Assembly (NCBI RefSeq): GCF_006974145.1
Contig: NZ_CP039456.1
Span: 3,472,499 to 3,536,498 of the forward strand
Reading direction: 5' to 3'
DNA: 64,000 bases
Source of the DNA: Changchengzhania lutea
Lineage (GTDB): Bacteria; Bacteroidota; Bacteroidia; Flavobacteriales; Flavobacteriaceae
Below are positions 1-8,950 of the stretch, in pieces; within the stretch, counting starts at the first letter, position 1, and every line of letters starts with the position of its first letter. The notes beneath the pieces were generated by a model that had not been told where the DNA came from, searched no databases, and saw only the letters and a list, made by a program, of their open reading frames with translations. The translations under genes and the position numbers were made by a program.

Positions 1-2
1 CA

Positions 3-848
3 CATGCCTGTATTATTGATGGTGTTCGTTTGCACATGGGTAAGCGATTTACATATAAACATAACGATATTGTAAGTTTAGAGAAAAACCTAGAACGTGC
101 TACAAAAATGGCAGAACAAACAGGAGGTGGTATTTTAGTCATCTCTGAAGGCGTTTTTGGAATGCGAGGCGAACAAGGTCGATTAAAAGAAATTGTTGAC
201 TTAAAAAAGAAATATAATTTCAGGTTTTTAGTTGATGATGCTCATGGTTTTGGGACATTGGGAAAAACTGGCGCTGGTGCAGGTGAGGAGCAAGGTGTTC
301 AAGATGGTATTGATGTATATTTTGCAACATTTGCAAAATCAATGGCGAGTACCGGAGCCTTCATTGCTGCAGATCAAGAAATTATTGATTACTTAAAATA
401 TAATTTACGTTCGCAGATGTTTGCAAAATCTTTGCAAATGCAATTAACCGTAGGGGCTTTAAAGCGTTTAGAAATGCTTAAAACCATGCCAGAACTTAAA
501 GAGAATCTTTGGAAAATTGTTAATGCCTTGCAATCTGGTTTAAAAGCACGTGGATTTGATATTGGAACTACACAAAGTTGTGTGACCCCAGTATATTTAA
601 AAGGTAGTATTCCTGAGGCTATGGCTTTAGTTAGAGACCTGCGTGAAAATTATGGAATATTCTGTTCTATAGTGGTTTATCCTGTAATACCTAAAGGTTT
701 AATTCTATTGAGAATGATACCTACAGCCACACATACCTTACAAGATGTTGAAGAAACTCTAGACGCTTTTGATGCGATTAGAGACCGATTGGACAACGGA
801 ACATACAAGCGTCTTTCAGCAGCAGTAATGGCGGCTATGGGCGAATAA
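3..848 (+). CDS. PLP-dependent alpha-oxoamine synthase, likely serine palmitoyltransferase (5' truncated)
   Basis: This is the C-terminal two thirds of a fold-type I PLP enzyme; the reading frame is open from base 3 (HACIIDGVRLHMGKR), so the start lies before the window. VDDAHGFG supplies the PLP-ring aspartate and histidine. The lysine in FATFAKSMAS (codon near 336) is the expected Schiff-base residue. Family members are about 400 residues long, so roughly 130 are missing. The family condenses an amino acid with an acyl-CoA; serine plus palmitoyl-CoA (sphingolipid base) is the likeliest reaction in Bacteroidetes. Glycine C-acetyltransferase or another 2-oxoamine synthase cannot be excluded. 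The convergent GNAT-like neighbour supports a sphingolipid role by inference. Confidence 0.75.
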   Translation, partial: HACIIDGVRLHMGKRFTYKHNDIVSLEKNLERATKMAEQTGGGILVISEGVFGMRGEQGRLKEIVDLKKKYNFRFLVDDAHGFGTLGKTGAGAGEEQGVQDGIDVYFATFAKSMASTGAFIAADQEIIDYLKYNLRSQMFAKSLQMQLTVGALKRLEMLKTMPELKENLWKIVNALQSGLKARGFDIGTTQSCVTPVYLKGSIPEAMALVRDLRENYGIFCSIVVYPVIPKGLILLRMIPTATHTLQDVEETLDAFDAIRDRLDNGTYKRLSAAVMAAMGE

Positions 849-862
849 GAATTTTATCAAAT

Positions 863-906
863 GCATAAAGAAAATCCGATTCATATGAATCGGATTTTCT
901 TTATGC
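863..906. terminator. Perfect 44-bp palindrome, bidirectional terminator
   Basis: A perfect inverted repeat is centred between bases 884 and 885 at CATATG. Its A/T-rich outer arms would form an A-tract/U-tract hairpin in either direction. It lies between two convergent genes and its right arm overlaps the stop codon (901-903) of the minus-strand GNAT-like gene. Confidence 0.85.
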
Positions 907-2022
907 AATATCTTTTCGAAATGTTTTTCTGCGTTTGTAAACTACGGGAAAGAAATGTTTCCAAATTTGATGGATGGCCGTGTTATCTTCCAATTCTGGA
1001 GTTCGAAAGCATGTTTCAATACCTTTTTCTTTAAATTTGTTATAATACTCATTAAAGATAACTGCATGAACCCCTTTGTTTTGATAATCTGGGTGTATTC
1101 CTATTAAATAAAAAATAACGTCTTTACTATGTTTTTTGGCGTGCATGATATGGCTGAATCCAAATGGAAATAATTTGCCGTTAATTTTTTGCAAGGCTTT
1201 TGAGAAAGCAGGCATAACAATAGCAAAGCCAACCATATTGTCATTTTTGTCTACAACAAATTTGATGTATTCCGGGTTCACAAAACTTATAAACTTCTTT
1301 TTAAAGTATTCTTTTTGAACATCATTTATCGCTACAAAAGAGGATAGAGAGGCATAACTTTCGTTAAATAAATCAAACATTTTGTCAGCATAAGGCATGA
1401 CCTCCTCCGTTTTAGTGAGTTTGAGCGCTTTAAGCTGGTAGCGTCTTTTGATGAGTTCTTGGGCTTTAAAAAAGAATTCTGGCTTTACATTTTCAAAGGG
1501 AAACTTGCTTTCTGAATAAGATTTTTCTACAACATATCCGGCTGCCTCATAATGCTTGACGTAATATGGATGGTTGTACCACGTAACCATTGGAGCTATA
1601 GAGTCAAAACCTTCTGTCATCACGCCGACTTTGTCTAAATTAGAAAAGCCAACAGGTCCTTCTGTAAAATCTAAATTATGGGCTTTACCAATTTTTTCGA
1701 TTTCTTTAAAAAGAGCTTGCGATACACTTAAATCATCAACAAAATCAAACCAACCAAAACGCATTTTTTTTTGATTCTGGTTCTTTACTTCTAGCCAGTT
1801 GATTATGGCAGCAATTCTTCCAACAATTTCATTGCCTTTATAGGCTAAAAACAAACGGGCATCAGCATCGTTAAATACAGGGTTTTCTTTTTTACTGAAT
1901 GTTTTCATTTCCTGACTGATAATAGGAGGAACCCAGTATTTTGAATCTTTGTAAAGTTTAAAAGGAAATTTTACAAAGGCTTTTAAATCCCTTTTGGATT
2001 TAACTTCTTCTATTTTAATCAT
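901..2022 (-). CDS. GNAT-superfamily acyltransferase, candidate bacterial ceramide synthase
   Basis: This 373-residue protein starts with a short strand and helix, then the family-like stretch KLYKDSKYWVPPI and FLAYKGNEIVGRIAAI (residues about 22-75), the first GNAT beta-alpha unit. The C-terminal half has a second GNAT-like region with FYLIGIHPDYQNKGVHAVIF, where QNKGVH sits at the acetyl-CoA pyrophosphate-loop position. No signal peptide or membrane segment is seen. Proteins with this layout include the GNAT-type ceramide synthase described in Caulobacter, which N-acylates the sphingoid base. The Spt-like gene converging on it makes that function plausible. This is inference from family resemblance and position; a generic N-acetyltransferase is the alternative. 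Confidence 0.6.
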   Translation of the reverse strand: MIKIEEVKSKRDLKAFVKFPFKLYKDSKYWVPPIISQEMKTFSKKENPVFNDADARLFLAYKGNEIVGRIAAIINWLEVKNQNQKKMRFGWFDFVDDLSVSQALFKEIEKIGKAHNLDFTEGPVGFSNLDKVGVMTEGFDSIAPMVTWYNHPYYVKHYEAAGYVVEKSYSESKFPFENVKPEFFFKAQELIKRRYQLKALKLTKTEEVMPYADKMFDLFNESYASLSSFVAINDVQKEYFKKKFISFVNPEYIKFVVDKNDNMVGFAIVMPAFSKALQKINGKLFPFGFSHIMHAKKHSKDVIFYLIGIHPDYQNKGVHAVIFNEYYNKFKEKGIETCFRTPELEDNTAIHQIWKHFFPVVYKRRKTFRKDIA

Positions 2023-2046
2023 ATAACTGCTAAGAGATTTGATTGG

Positions 2047-3066
2047 TTAGTCATCAAAATCATTGTCTTTTCTTTTTCTTTTTTTCTTTGTGTCGCCATC
2101 TTGTGAAAGATCATCATCACTTTTTCGTTTTCTTTTTTTTGATTTCGATTGTTTTTTGCCATCTAATTCAAAGGGATTTGAGCCTTTTTCCACCTTATCT
2201 TTATGAAAATCCAGACGATAAGACATGCCAAAATTAACACTTAATACCGACGGCGTATCTTTCGTGTTGAAAGTAAGCGCCGTATCTAATTGAAAATCTT
2301 GCCCCCATAAATAAGCGCCCCCAAATCTAAATAAATTATCTGCGTAAAAATCGCTTTGGATGCCTTGAGTTTCACCAAAAATAACCCACTTAGGGCTAAA
2401 GGAATGTGTTAATGTTAAAATATACTGAAAGTCCGATTGATCTGTACCAATTCTATCTTTAATTAAATTCATAACAAAAACCCAACCGCCAGCAAAATTA
2501 TTTTGAGTGGCAACCATCACCTTAGGACTAAAACCTTCAATAGCCGGAGCGGTATAAGGATTATCCTTAGTATCATAATTCCCTCCAACATAGACGGCTA
2601 CTGCAGGAATTAAAGAACTCCATTTAAAGCTATGGTTGGCTTTCCAGCTATATAAGTTGGGTTTATCGTTCTCTGGACTTTTGTACGGATCGTAAACTAA
2701 GTATTTTGCGCCAACTGCAATGGTTTTGAAATTTGAACGTTTATCTTCTGCTGAAAGGTTAGAAGAAAAGGTCTTTGTATCATTCTGGTAGGTTCCTTCA
2801 ATATTTAACTCCAACTGTTCAAAAAATAAACCATAACGTACTGCAAAATCGGCTCCAAAACCAGAAACTTCATAAGGAATAGCGGGTGTTCGTTCTTCTT
2901 TTATTATATATGGTCCCACTTCAAATTGGGCAACACCGGTACCTACGGAAAACGCACTACGCGATACACCTGGTCTATTAGAATTTATAACATCGGTGTA
3001 TTGGCTAAAGGCATTTGTAGCCATTAAACTCATTAATACAATTAAGGTAGATTTGATTGGGTTCAT
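2047..3066 (-). CDS. Outer-membrane beta-barrel/transporter-like protein (MetA-type phenol-degradation family)
   Basis: A secreted protein of about 339 residues. I chose the ATG at 3066 (MNPIKSTLIVLMSLMA) because it gives a compact Sec signal peptide ending at NAFSQ; an ATG three codons earlier (3075) is possible. The body has alternating hydrophobic/polar strands typical of an outer-membrane barrel and resembles proteins filed under the putative MetA-pathway family, whose true function is unclear. It ends in an odd tail of about 40 residues alternating lysine/arginine runs (KKRKRKSDDD, KKKRKRKDND) with acidic patches, outside the barrel. A candidate -7 box (TATATTTG, minus strand, 3137-3144) precedes it. 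It sits 24 bp upstream of the GNAT-like gene on the same strand, so they may be co-transcribed. Confidence 0.6.
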   Translation of the reverse strand: MNPIKSTLIVLMSLMATNAFSQYTDVINSNRPGVSRSAFSVGTGVAQFEVGPYIIKEERTPAIPYEVSGFGADFAVRYGLFFEQLELNIEGTYQNDTKTFSSNLSAEDKRSNFKTIAVGAKYLVYDPYKSPENDKPNLYSWKANHSFKWSSLIPAVAVYVGGNYDTKDNPYTAPAIEGFSPKVMVATQNNFAGGWVFVMNLIKDRIGTDQSDFQYILTLTHSFSPKWVIFGETQGIQSDFYADNLFRFGGAYLWGQDFQLDTALTFNTKDTPSVLSVNFGMSYRLDFHKDKVEKGSNPFELDGKKQSKSKKRKRKSDDDLSQDGDTKKKRKRKDNDFDD

Positions 3067-3136
3067 AGTCAACATATTGTATCATTATCTATTAAAGCGA
3101 ACTAATTCGATTATTAAACACCTTTTTAAAGGTTCT

Positions 3137-3144
3137 CAAATATA
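3137..3144 (-). promoter_or_regulatory. Candidate -7 box for the barrel-protein gene
   Basis: TATATTTG on the minus strand matches the Bacteroidetes TAnnTTTG -7 motif about 70 bp upstream of the chosen start. No convincing -33 TTG was found. Confidence 0.4.
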
Positions 3145-3170
3145 GATATTTTATACTTTTTTTATCATTT

Positions 3171-3198
3171 TTGAGCGTTTTTTAAATTTTTAGATTTG
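3171..3198 (+). promoter_or_regulatory. Bacteroidetes-type promoter for the DUF4834 gene
   Basis: TTG (3171-3173), a 17-bp spacer and TAGATTTG (3191-3198) match the -33/-7 consensus. Transcription would start near 3205. That rules out an ATG at 3196 inside the -7 box and supports translation from 3223. Confidence 0.65.
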
Positions 3199-3222
3199 TA
3201 TTTTTACAAAAAAAATAGATTT

Positions 3223-3498
3223 ATGCTACAATATGCATCTGTAACTGGATTTGTTAGAACTATTCTTATTCTTCTTCTAGTTTATTTTGGTATTAAAATT
3301 TTGGCTAGGTTATTTACACCTTTTCTTGTGAAATTTGTCGCCAAAAAAGCGGAACAGCGCTTTGGTGGCCAATTTCAAGGGCAATCTAAACCCAAACAGC
3401 CTATGAACGAGGGGGAAGTGACCATTGATAAAGTGCCAAAAACAAAGGCTTCTAATAAAAATGTTGGCGATTACGTGGATTACGAAGAAATTGAATAA
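3223..3498 (+). CDS. DUF4834 family small membrane protein
   Basis: A 91-residue protein. The start at 3223 (MLQYASVTGF) is chosen because an upstream in-frame ATG at 3196 overlaps the promoter. One N-terminal membrane helix (residues about 9-30, VRTILILLLVYFGIKILARL) is followed by a basic, Gly/Gln-rich segment and an acidic C-terminus ending DYVDYEEIE. The layout and the conserved GEVTIDKVP segment fit the DUF4834 family, common in Bacteroidetes and of unknown function. It precedes the YfhO gene by 100 bp in the same direction and the two may be co-transcribed, a pairing I believe is frequent in the group. Confidence 0.75.
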   Translation: MLQYASVTGFVRTILILLLVYFGIKILARLFTPFLVKFVAKKAEQRFGGQFQGQSKPKQPMNEGEVTIDKVPKTKASNKNVGDYVDYEEIE

Positions 3499-3597
3499 GC
3501 CATACATCAATTAAATTAGTTTATAATCGGGATAGCTATTCTACAAGGATTAAAAAATTATGATTATTTTCACAATCATGGTTTCTAAAATATTTTC

Positions 3598-6015
3598 ATG
3601 CAATTTTCAATAAAAAAAGTGCTTCCGCATTTATTAGTTCTAGTAGGGTTTGTCATCTTGTCATTGGCCTATTTTAGTCCTGTTTTGCAGGGTAAAAAAA
3701 TTGATCAAAGCGATATTAGACAATACATTGGAATGTCTAAATTGCAAAAGGACTTTAAAGCTCAAACTGGTAAAGAAACCTATTGGACAGACAGTGCTTT
3801 TTCTGGCATGCCCACTTATCAACTTGGCGCAAAATATCCACATAATTACATTAAAAAACTAGATTTATCGCTTCGTTTTTTACCAAGACCTGCAGACTAT
3901 TTATTTCTATATTTGCTGAGTTTCTATATTTTATTGCTGGTTTTAAAAGTCGATTTCAAATTAGCGGCTTTAGGCGCTTTGGCTTTCGGATTTTCAACCT
4001 ATCTAATTATTATTTTGGGCGTCGGCCATAATAGCAAAGCCCATGCGATAGCATATATGCCCTTGGTTTTAAGCGGAATTCTGCTAGTTTTTCAGAAAAA
4101 GTATATTTCAGGATTTCTATTAACTTGTGTTGCCATGGCTTTAGAGCTTGTCGCCAATCATTTTCAAATGACCTATTATTTAATGTTTTTGGTCATAGTA
4201 GTTGGCATTGTATATTTAATTGATGCTTATAGAAAGAAGGTGTTGCCACATTATTTTAAGTCCGTTGGTATTTTAATGACAGCTGTTTTGCTTTCAATAG
4301 CTCTAAATGCAACAAATATCTTGGCTACTAACGAGTATGTAAAAGAGAGTAAACGAAGTAAAAGTGAACTCACCATAAATCCTGATGGTTCACCAAAAGA
4401 AATAACTTCTGGTTTAGATAGGGATTATATCACGCAGTTTAGTTACGGTATTGCTGAAACTTTTAACCTGTTCATCCCTCGATTTATGGGAGGAGGTAAT
4501 GGGGAGAACCTTGGCAAAGATTCGGCGACCTACGACGCTTTTAGAAAACTGGGAGCAACCACCACCCAAGCACTGGAAGAGTCTAAGCGTGCGCCTATGT
4601 ATTGGGGAGACCAACCCATAGTTGAAGCCCCCGCTTATGTTGGATCCGTAATCTTATTTCTTTTTGTATTTGCGCTGTTTTTGGTTAAAGGCAGATTAAA
4701 ATGGTGGATTGTGGGTGGAACTATACTATCATTGTTGCTATCCTACGGAAAGAACTTCGGGATATTAACAGACTTTTTTATAGATTATGTCCCGTTGTAT
4801 AACAAATTTAGAGCGGTAAGCTCCATTCAGGTCATTTTAGAATTATGTATCCCGTTATTGGCAATTTTTGGTTTGGTCAGATTGTTCAATGATTTTGAGA
4901 AAACTGAAGAAAAAATAAAGGCTTTAAAATATGCCGTAGGAATAACAGGTGGAATTGCGGTAATCTTTTTATTATTTAAAACATCGTTATTTGATTTCGT
5001 TGGTGTTAGCGATGGCTTTTATCGTCAAAATTACGGACAGGATTTTGTTGATGCCTTAAAGTCTGATAGACAATCCATTTTCACGTCAGATACCCTAAGA
5101 AGTTTAGCATTAGTCTTACTTTCCGCAGGAGTAGTCTTCGGTTTCTTAAAAGGTAAATTAAAAGAAACTGCCGTTGTTTTGCTTTTTGCAGCCCTTATCT
5201 TATTTGATTTAGTAGGTGTTGATAAACGTTATGTGAATAATGATGATTTTGTTTCGGCCATAAAAGTGAATAAACCATTTCAAGCCAATGCCGTTGACCA
5301 AGAAATTTTAAAAGACACCACTTATTATAGGGTTTTCGACTTAGTGTCGGGGCCATCAAAGCCATCCTATTTCCATAAGTCATTAAACGGTTATAATGCA
5401 GCAGAATTAAAAAATTACAGTGAAATATTCGATTTTTATATTTCTAGAAATAATATGAACGTTTTAAATATGCTTAATACCAAGTATATTATTGCTCAAG
5501 ATGAAAAAGGGACTATGTTTCCTTATGTGAATGAAGAAGCCAACGGAAATGCATGGCTAGTAAAGCATCTTAAAGTGGTAGAAACTGCCAATGATGAAAT
5601 TTTAGCTTTAGATAGTTTAGATAATAAACATACGGCGCTTATTCGAAAGGATCTGTTTAATAACGAAAAGTTAAAATCCAACTACCAATTGGATTCTTTG
5701 GCGACAATTAATTTAGTAGAGCATCAGCCGAATTATCTTAAATATAAAAGCACGAATGCTAAGGACGGATTTGCTGTATTTTCTGAAATTCACTATGGTA
5801 ACGGCTGGAAAACATATATAGATGGCAACAAAACGGATCATCTTAGGGTGAATTATACATTAAGAGGCATGCAGATACCGAAAGGAAATCATACCATAGA
5901 ATTTAGGTTTGATCCTGATGTTGTGAAAACAGGAAGTACTATCGCGTTGGCGAGTTCGGTATTGTTTGGACTATTACTTCTGGCAGGATTGCTTTTTGAA
6001 TTTAAGAAGAAGTAG
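3598..6015 (+). CDS. YfhO family integral membrane protein
   Basis: An 805-residue polytopic membrane protein. It begins with a membrane helix, then a periplasmic loop with WTDSAFSGMPTYQLGAKYP, a signature of Bacteroidetes YfhO-like proteins. About a dozen membrane helices follow to residue 560. A long soluble C-terminal region (about 565-780; GYNAAELKNYSEIFDFY, EIHYGNGWKTYIDG) precedes a last helix and a KKK tail. YfhO of Bacillus takes part in glycosylating lipoteichoic acid, and the family resembles GT-C glycosyltransferases using lipid-linked sugars. A role in envelope glycan transfer is therefore plausible but unproven. A glycosyltransferase and a flippase follow in the same direction. 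Confidence 0.8.
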   Translation: MQFSIKKVLPHLLVLVGFVILSLAYFSPVLQGKKIDQSDIRQYIGMSKLQKDFKAQTGKETYWTDSAFSGMPTYQLGAKYPHNYIKKLDLSLRFLPRPADYLFLYLLSFYILLLVLKVDFKLAALGALAFGFSTYLIIILGVGHNSKAHAIAYMPLVLSGILLVFQKKYISGFLLTCVAMALELVANHFQMTYYLMFLVIVVGIVYLIDAYRKKVLPHYFKSVGILMTAVLLSIALNATNILATNEYVKESKRSKSELTINPDGSPKEITSGLDRDYITQFSYGIAETFNLFIPRFMGGGNGENLGKDSATYDAFRKLGATTTQALEESKRAPMYWGDQPIVEAPAYVGSVILFLFVFALFLVKGRLKWWIVGGTILSLLLSYGKNFGILTDFFIDYVPLYNKFRAVSSIQVILELCIPLLAIFGLVRLFNDFEKTEEKIKALKYAVGITGGIAVIFLLFKTSLFDFVGVSDGFYRQNYGQDFVDALKSDRQSIFTSDTLRSLALVLLSAGVVFGFLKGKLKETAVVLLFAALILFDLVGVDKRYVNNDDFVSAIKVNKPFQANAVDQEILKDTTYYRVFDLVSGPSKPSYFHKSLNGYNAAELKNYSEIFDFYISRNNMNVLNMLNTKYIIAQDEKGTMFPYVNEEANGNAWLVKHLKVVETANDEILALDSLDNKHTALIRKDLFNNEKLKSNYQLDSLATINLVEHQPNYLKYKSTNAKDGFAVFSEIHYGNGWKTYIDGNKTDHLRVNYTLRGMQIPKGNHTIEFRFDPDVVKTGSTIALASSVLFGLLLLAGLLFEFKKK

Positions 6016-6103
6016 CCGAGTATTGATGTGCACTCCAATAATTATCGAGAAGGGATTTATTATAAAATAACTTTCCATTGGAGCATGTTGCTCCTTTGAA
6101 AGC

Positions 6104-7393
6104 ATGATAAAAATGGCAAAAAAAAAAGTACTCATTGTTACCTATTATTGGCCTCCCGCTGGAGGTCCGGGAGTACAGCGCTGGCTAAAATTCGTTAAAT
6201 ATTTACCAGAGTTTAACATTCATCCTGTGGTGTATGTGCCTGAAAATCCAACGTATCCCATAGTAGACAAAAGTCTTCAATCTGAAATACCGAATGAAGT
6301 TACTGTTATAAAACAGCCTATTAAAGAACCTTATAAACTGGCCAAATTTTTATCAAAAAAATCATCAAAAACCATTAGTAAGGGTATTATTTCAGAGCGC
6401 AAGAAGCAAGGTTTTTTTGAAAAAGCCTTGTTATTTATCCGTGGTAACTTCTTTATTCCAGATGCACGTATCGCTTGGGTAAAACCATCCATCGCATATC
6501 TTTCCGAATATATTAAAAATGAAAATATTCAAACCGTAATTACAACGGGTCCTCCACACAGCCTGCATTTAATAGGATTAGGGCTTAAGCGCAGACTTGA
6601 TATCAAATGGATAGCAGACTTTAGAGATCCATGGACTACCATTGGCTATCATAAAAAATTAAAACTTGCCAAGCGCAATCAAAAGCAACATAAGCTACTG
6701 GAACACGAGGTGCTAAATAGCGCAGATACCGTGATTGTAACCAGTGCTGTGACAAAAAAGGAATTTCAAAGAATCACATCAAAACCGATACAGGTTATTA
6801 CAAATGGTTATGATGTTTCACTAAATTTACAACTTCCTTTAGATTCTAAATTTACATTATCCCATATTGGATCTCTTTTATCAGGAAGAAACCCAAAAAT
6901 ATTATGGCAGGTTTTGAAAGAACTGATTGAAGAGCAACGGGATTTTTCTAACGACTTTCAATTGAATCTGGTGGGTGTTGTTAGTCACGATGTTCTTAAT
7001 ACCATGAAAGAATATAATTTAACTAATCATATAAATGAGGTGGATTATATATCTCACAAAGAGTCTATTATGTTTCAAAAAAAATCACAAGTATTGCTTC
7101 TTATTGAAATTGATTCAGAAGACACATCTTGCATCATTCCAGGTAAGTTGTTTGAGTATATGGTTTCTAACAGACCTATTATTGCTTTAGGGCCAAAAGG
7201 TTCTGATGTGGCGAATATTTTGAAAGAGACCAATACCGGGAACTACTTTTTTTATGATGATTATGCGTCGTTAAAATCCACTATATTTGATCACTATCAA
7301 GCTTATAAAGAAAGTAAATTACAGTCACACCCGATTGGTTTGCAAAAATATAGTAGAAAATCGCTCACCGAATCCTTATCTAAACTTATATAA
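6104..7393 (+). CDS. Glycosyltransferase, GT-B fold (group 1/4-like)
   Basis: A 429-residue cytoplasmic protein. The N-terminal Rossmann-like start KVLIVTYYWPPAGGPGVQRW contains the glycine-rich acceptor-side loop typical of GT4-type enzymes. IADFRDPWTTIGYHKKL (about 172-188) is a common motif in this subfamily. The C-terminal nucleotide-sugar domain includes LSHIGSLLSGRNPK and the loop CIIPGKLFEYMVSNRPIIALG, whose glutamate (LFEYM) matches the family donor-binding position. ATGs at 6104 and 6113 are both possible. Its stop overlaps the flippase start by one base (TAATG), so the two are translationally coupled. Donor and acceptor are unknown. Confidence 0.8.
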   Translation: MIKMAKKKVLIVTYYWPPAGGPGVQRWLKFVKYLPEFNIHPVVYVPENPTYPIVDKSLQSEIPNEVTVIKQPIKEPYKLAKFLSKKSSKTISKGIISERKKQGFFEKALLFIRGNFFIPDARIAWVKPSIAYLSEYIKNENIQTVITTGPPHSLHLIGLGLKRRLDIKWIADFRDPWTTIGYHKKLKLAKRNQKQHKLLEHEVLNSADTVIVTSAVTKKEFQRITSKPIQVITNGYDVSLNLQLPLDSKFTLSHIGSLLSGRNPKILWQVLKELIEEQRDFSNDFQLNLVGVVSHDVLNTMKEYNLTNHINEVDYISHKESIMFQKKSQVLLLIEIDSEDTSCIIPGKLFEYMVSNRPIIALGPKGSDVANILKETNTGNYFFYDDYASLKSTIFDHYQAYKESKLQSHPIGLQKYSRKSLTESLSKLI

Positions 7394-8850
7394 TGGGCAT
7401 TGTAATTGCACAATCATTCAAAAACACGGTAACTACCTACACGGGTTTTGTTATTGGCGCAATTAACACCTTATTTCTTTATACCGAATTTCTTTCAGAT
7501 GAATATTACGGTTTGGTTGGTTATGTGCTATCTACCGCAAATATTATGATGCCACTTATGGCTTTTGGAGTCCATAATACTTTAGTAAAGTTTTATTCTA
7601 CTTTTAAAACGCGGGTTTCTGTAAACAGCTTTTTAACGCTTATGTTGTTTTTGCCTTTATTAATTATCATTCCTGTAAGTCTTATCGGTTACACTGCCTA
7701 TGGTACCATTGCCGATTTTTTAGCCAAGGAAAACCCCATTATTAAAGGCTATTTGTGGCACATAATTATTACTGCTGCAGCTTTGGCGTATTTTGAAGTA
7801 TTTTTTGCCTGGGCCAAAGTGCAAATGCAAACGGTGTTTGGTAATTTTATGAAAGAAGTGTTTCATAGAGTAGGAGTAACAGTTCTTTTGTTTTGTGTTT
7901 TTTATAACTTTATAGATGTGCATCAATTCATTCAAGGCTTGGTTGGGGTTTATGTGATTAGAATGTTGGTGATGATGCTTTATGGCTTTAGTATCAAACT
8001 ACCTTTGATAACGCTTAAAAGGGTGCCAGGTCTACATGATATTTTAAAATATTCGTCGTTAATAATTTTAGCAGGATCTATTGCCACTATTTTTTTGGAT
8101 ATTGATAAGTTTATGCTAGGGTTCTACATCCCTATTGAGGAAGTGGCCTACTACAATGTTGCCATTTTTATAGCTACAGTAATTGCAGTTCCGCAGCGGT
8201 CCATGCATCAAATTTTATTACCGCTTTCAGCAGAATTGCTAAATAATAAAGATTATAAAGGCTTAAAAGAACTGTATCAAAAAAGTTCGCTGAATCTATT
8301 TATTGTAAGCGGTTTTATCTTCTTACTTATTGTTCTTAATATTAACCAGCTATACGAGATTATTCCTGAAGAATTTAGTTACGGTATTTTTGTTGTTTTC
8401 GTTATCAGTCTCGCTAAACTGTATGACGCTATTTTAGGTAACAATAATGCCATTTTATTTAATAGTGATTATTATAGGGTGGTGCTTATGTTAGGGCTTG
8501 TACTTGTGTTAATAACCATAGTTTTGAATATTGTTTTTATTCCGCTTTATGGTCTGAATGGAGCGGCTTTTGCCACGTTTTTGGCTATTTTTATTTATAA
8601 TACCATAAAACTGATATTTATTAAAAAGAAATTCAGCATGCTGCCCTTTAGTAATGCGACATTTAAAGTAGGAGGGGTGATTATATTGAGTTTTGTATTG
8701 TTCTATTTTTGGGATTTTTCGTTTAACCCCATTTTGAATATCATCATTAAATCTGTATTAATAGCTGCGTTATACGGATTCATTGTGTATTACTTTAAAT
8801 TTTCAGAAGATGTTTCAAAAATTATAAATAGAATTTTAAATAGGAATTAA
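7393..8850 (+). CDS. Polysaccharide flippase, Wzx/MATE-like (first copy)
   Basis: A 485-residue protein made almost entirely of membrane helices (about 12-14), with short loops and no signal peptide. The pattern and the N-terminal segment AQSFKNTVTTYTGFVIGAINTLFL fit the polysaccharide-transporter family that flips lipid-linked oligosaccharides across the inner membrane. It overlaps the preceding glycosyltransferase by one base. It is distinct from the flippase at 54252-55778, so the window carries two export systems. The terminator at 8885-8927 closes the unit. Confidence 0.8.
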   Translation: MGIVIAQSFKNTVTTYTGFVIGAINTLFLYTEFLSDEYYGLVGYVLSTANIMMPLMAFGVHNTLVKFYSTFKTRVSVNSFLTLMLFLPLLIIIPVSLIGYTAYGTIADFLAKENPIIKGYLWHIIITAAALAYFEVFFAWAKVQMQTVFGNFMKEVFHRVGVTVLLFCVFYNFIDVHQFIQGLVGVYVIRMLVMMLYGFSIKLPLITLKRVPGLHDILKYSSLIILAGSIATIFLDIDKFMLGFYIPIEEVAYYNVAIFIATVIAVPQRSMHQILLPLSAELLNNKDYKGLKELYQKSSLNLFIVSGFIFLLIVLNINQLYEIIPEEFSYGIFVVFVISLAKLYDAILGNNNAILFNSDYYRVVLMLGLVLVLITIVLNIVFIPLYGLNGAAFATFLAIFIYNTIKLIFIKKKFSMLPFSNATFKVGGVIILSFVLFYFWDFSFNPILNIIIKSVLIAALYGFIVYYFKFSEDVSKIINRILNRN

Positions 8851-8884
8851 TACCAATTTCATTTTGTAATTGGTACAAAAGAGA

Positions 8885-8927
8885 AAACCCCACGATGCTG
8901 CTTTGAGGCATACATGTCGCGGGGCTT
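8885..8927. terminator. Imperfect hairpin terminator between convergent genes
   Basis: The arms CCCCACGA and TCGCGGGG pair with one mismatch and are extended by inner TGC/GCA pairing. A-rich and T-rich flanks allow function in both directions. It lies between the plus-strand flippase and the minus-strand secreted basic protein. Confidence 0.65.
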
Positions 8928-8950
8928 TCCAAACTAACCAACCAAACTTT

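Noticed and set aside
3560-3579. Hairpin before the YfhO gene as a terminator
   Set aside because: Only a 6-bp AT-rich stem without a following T-tract, in the leader of the next gene.
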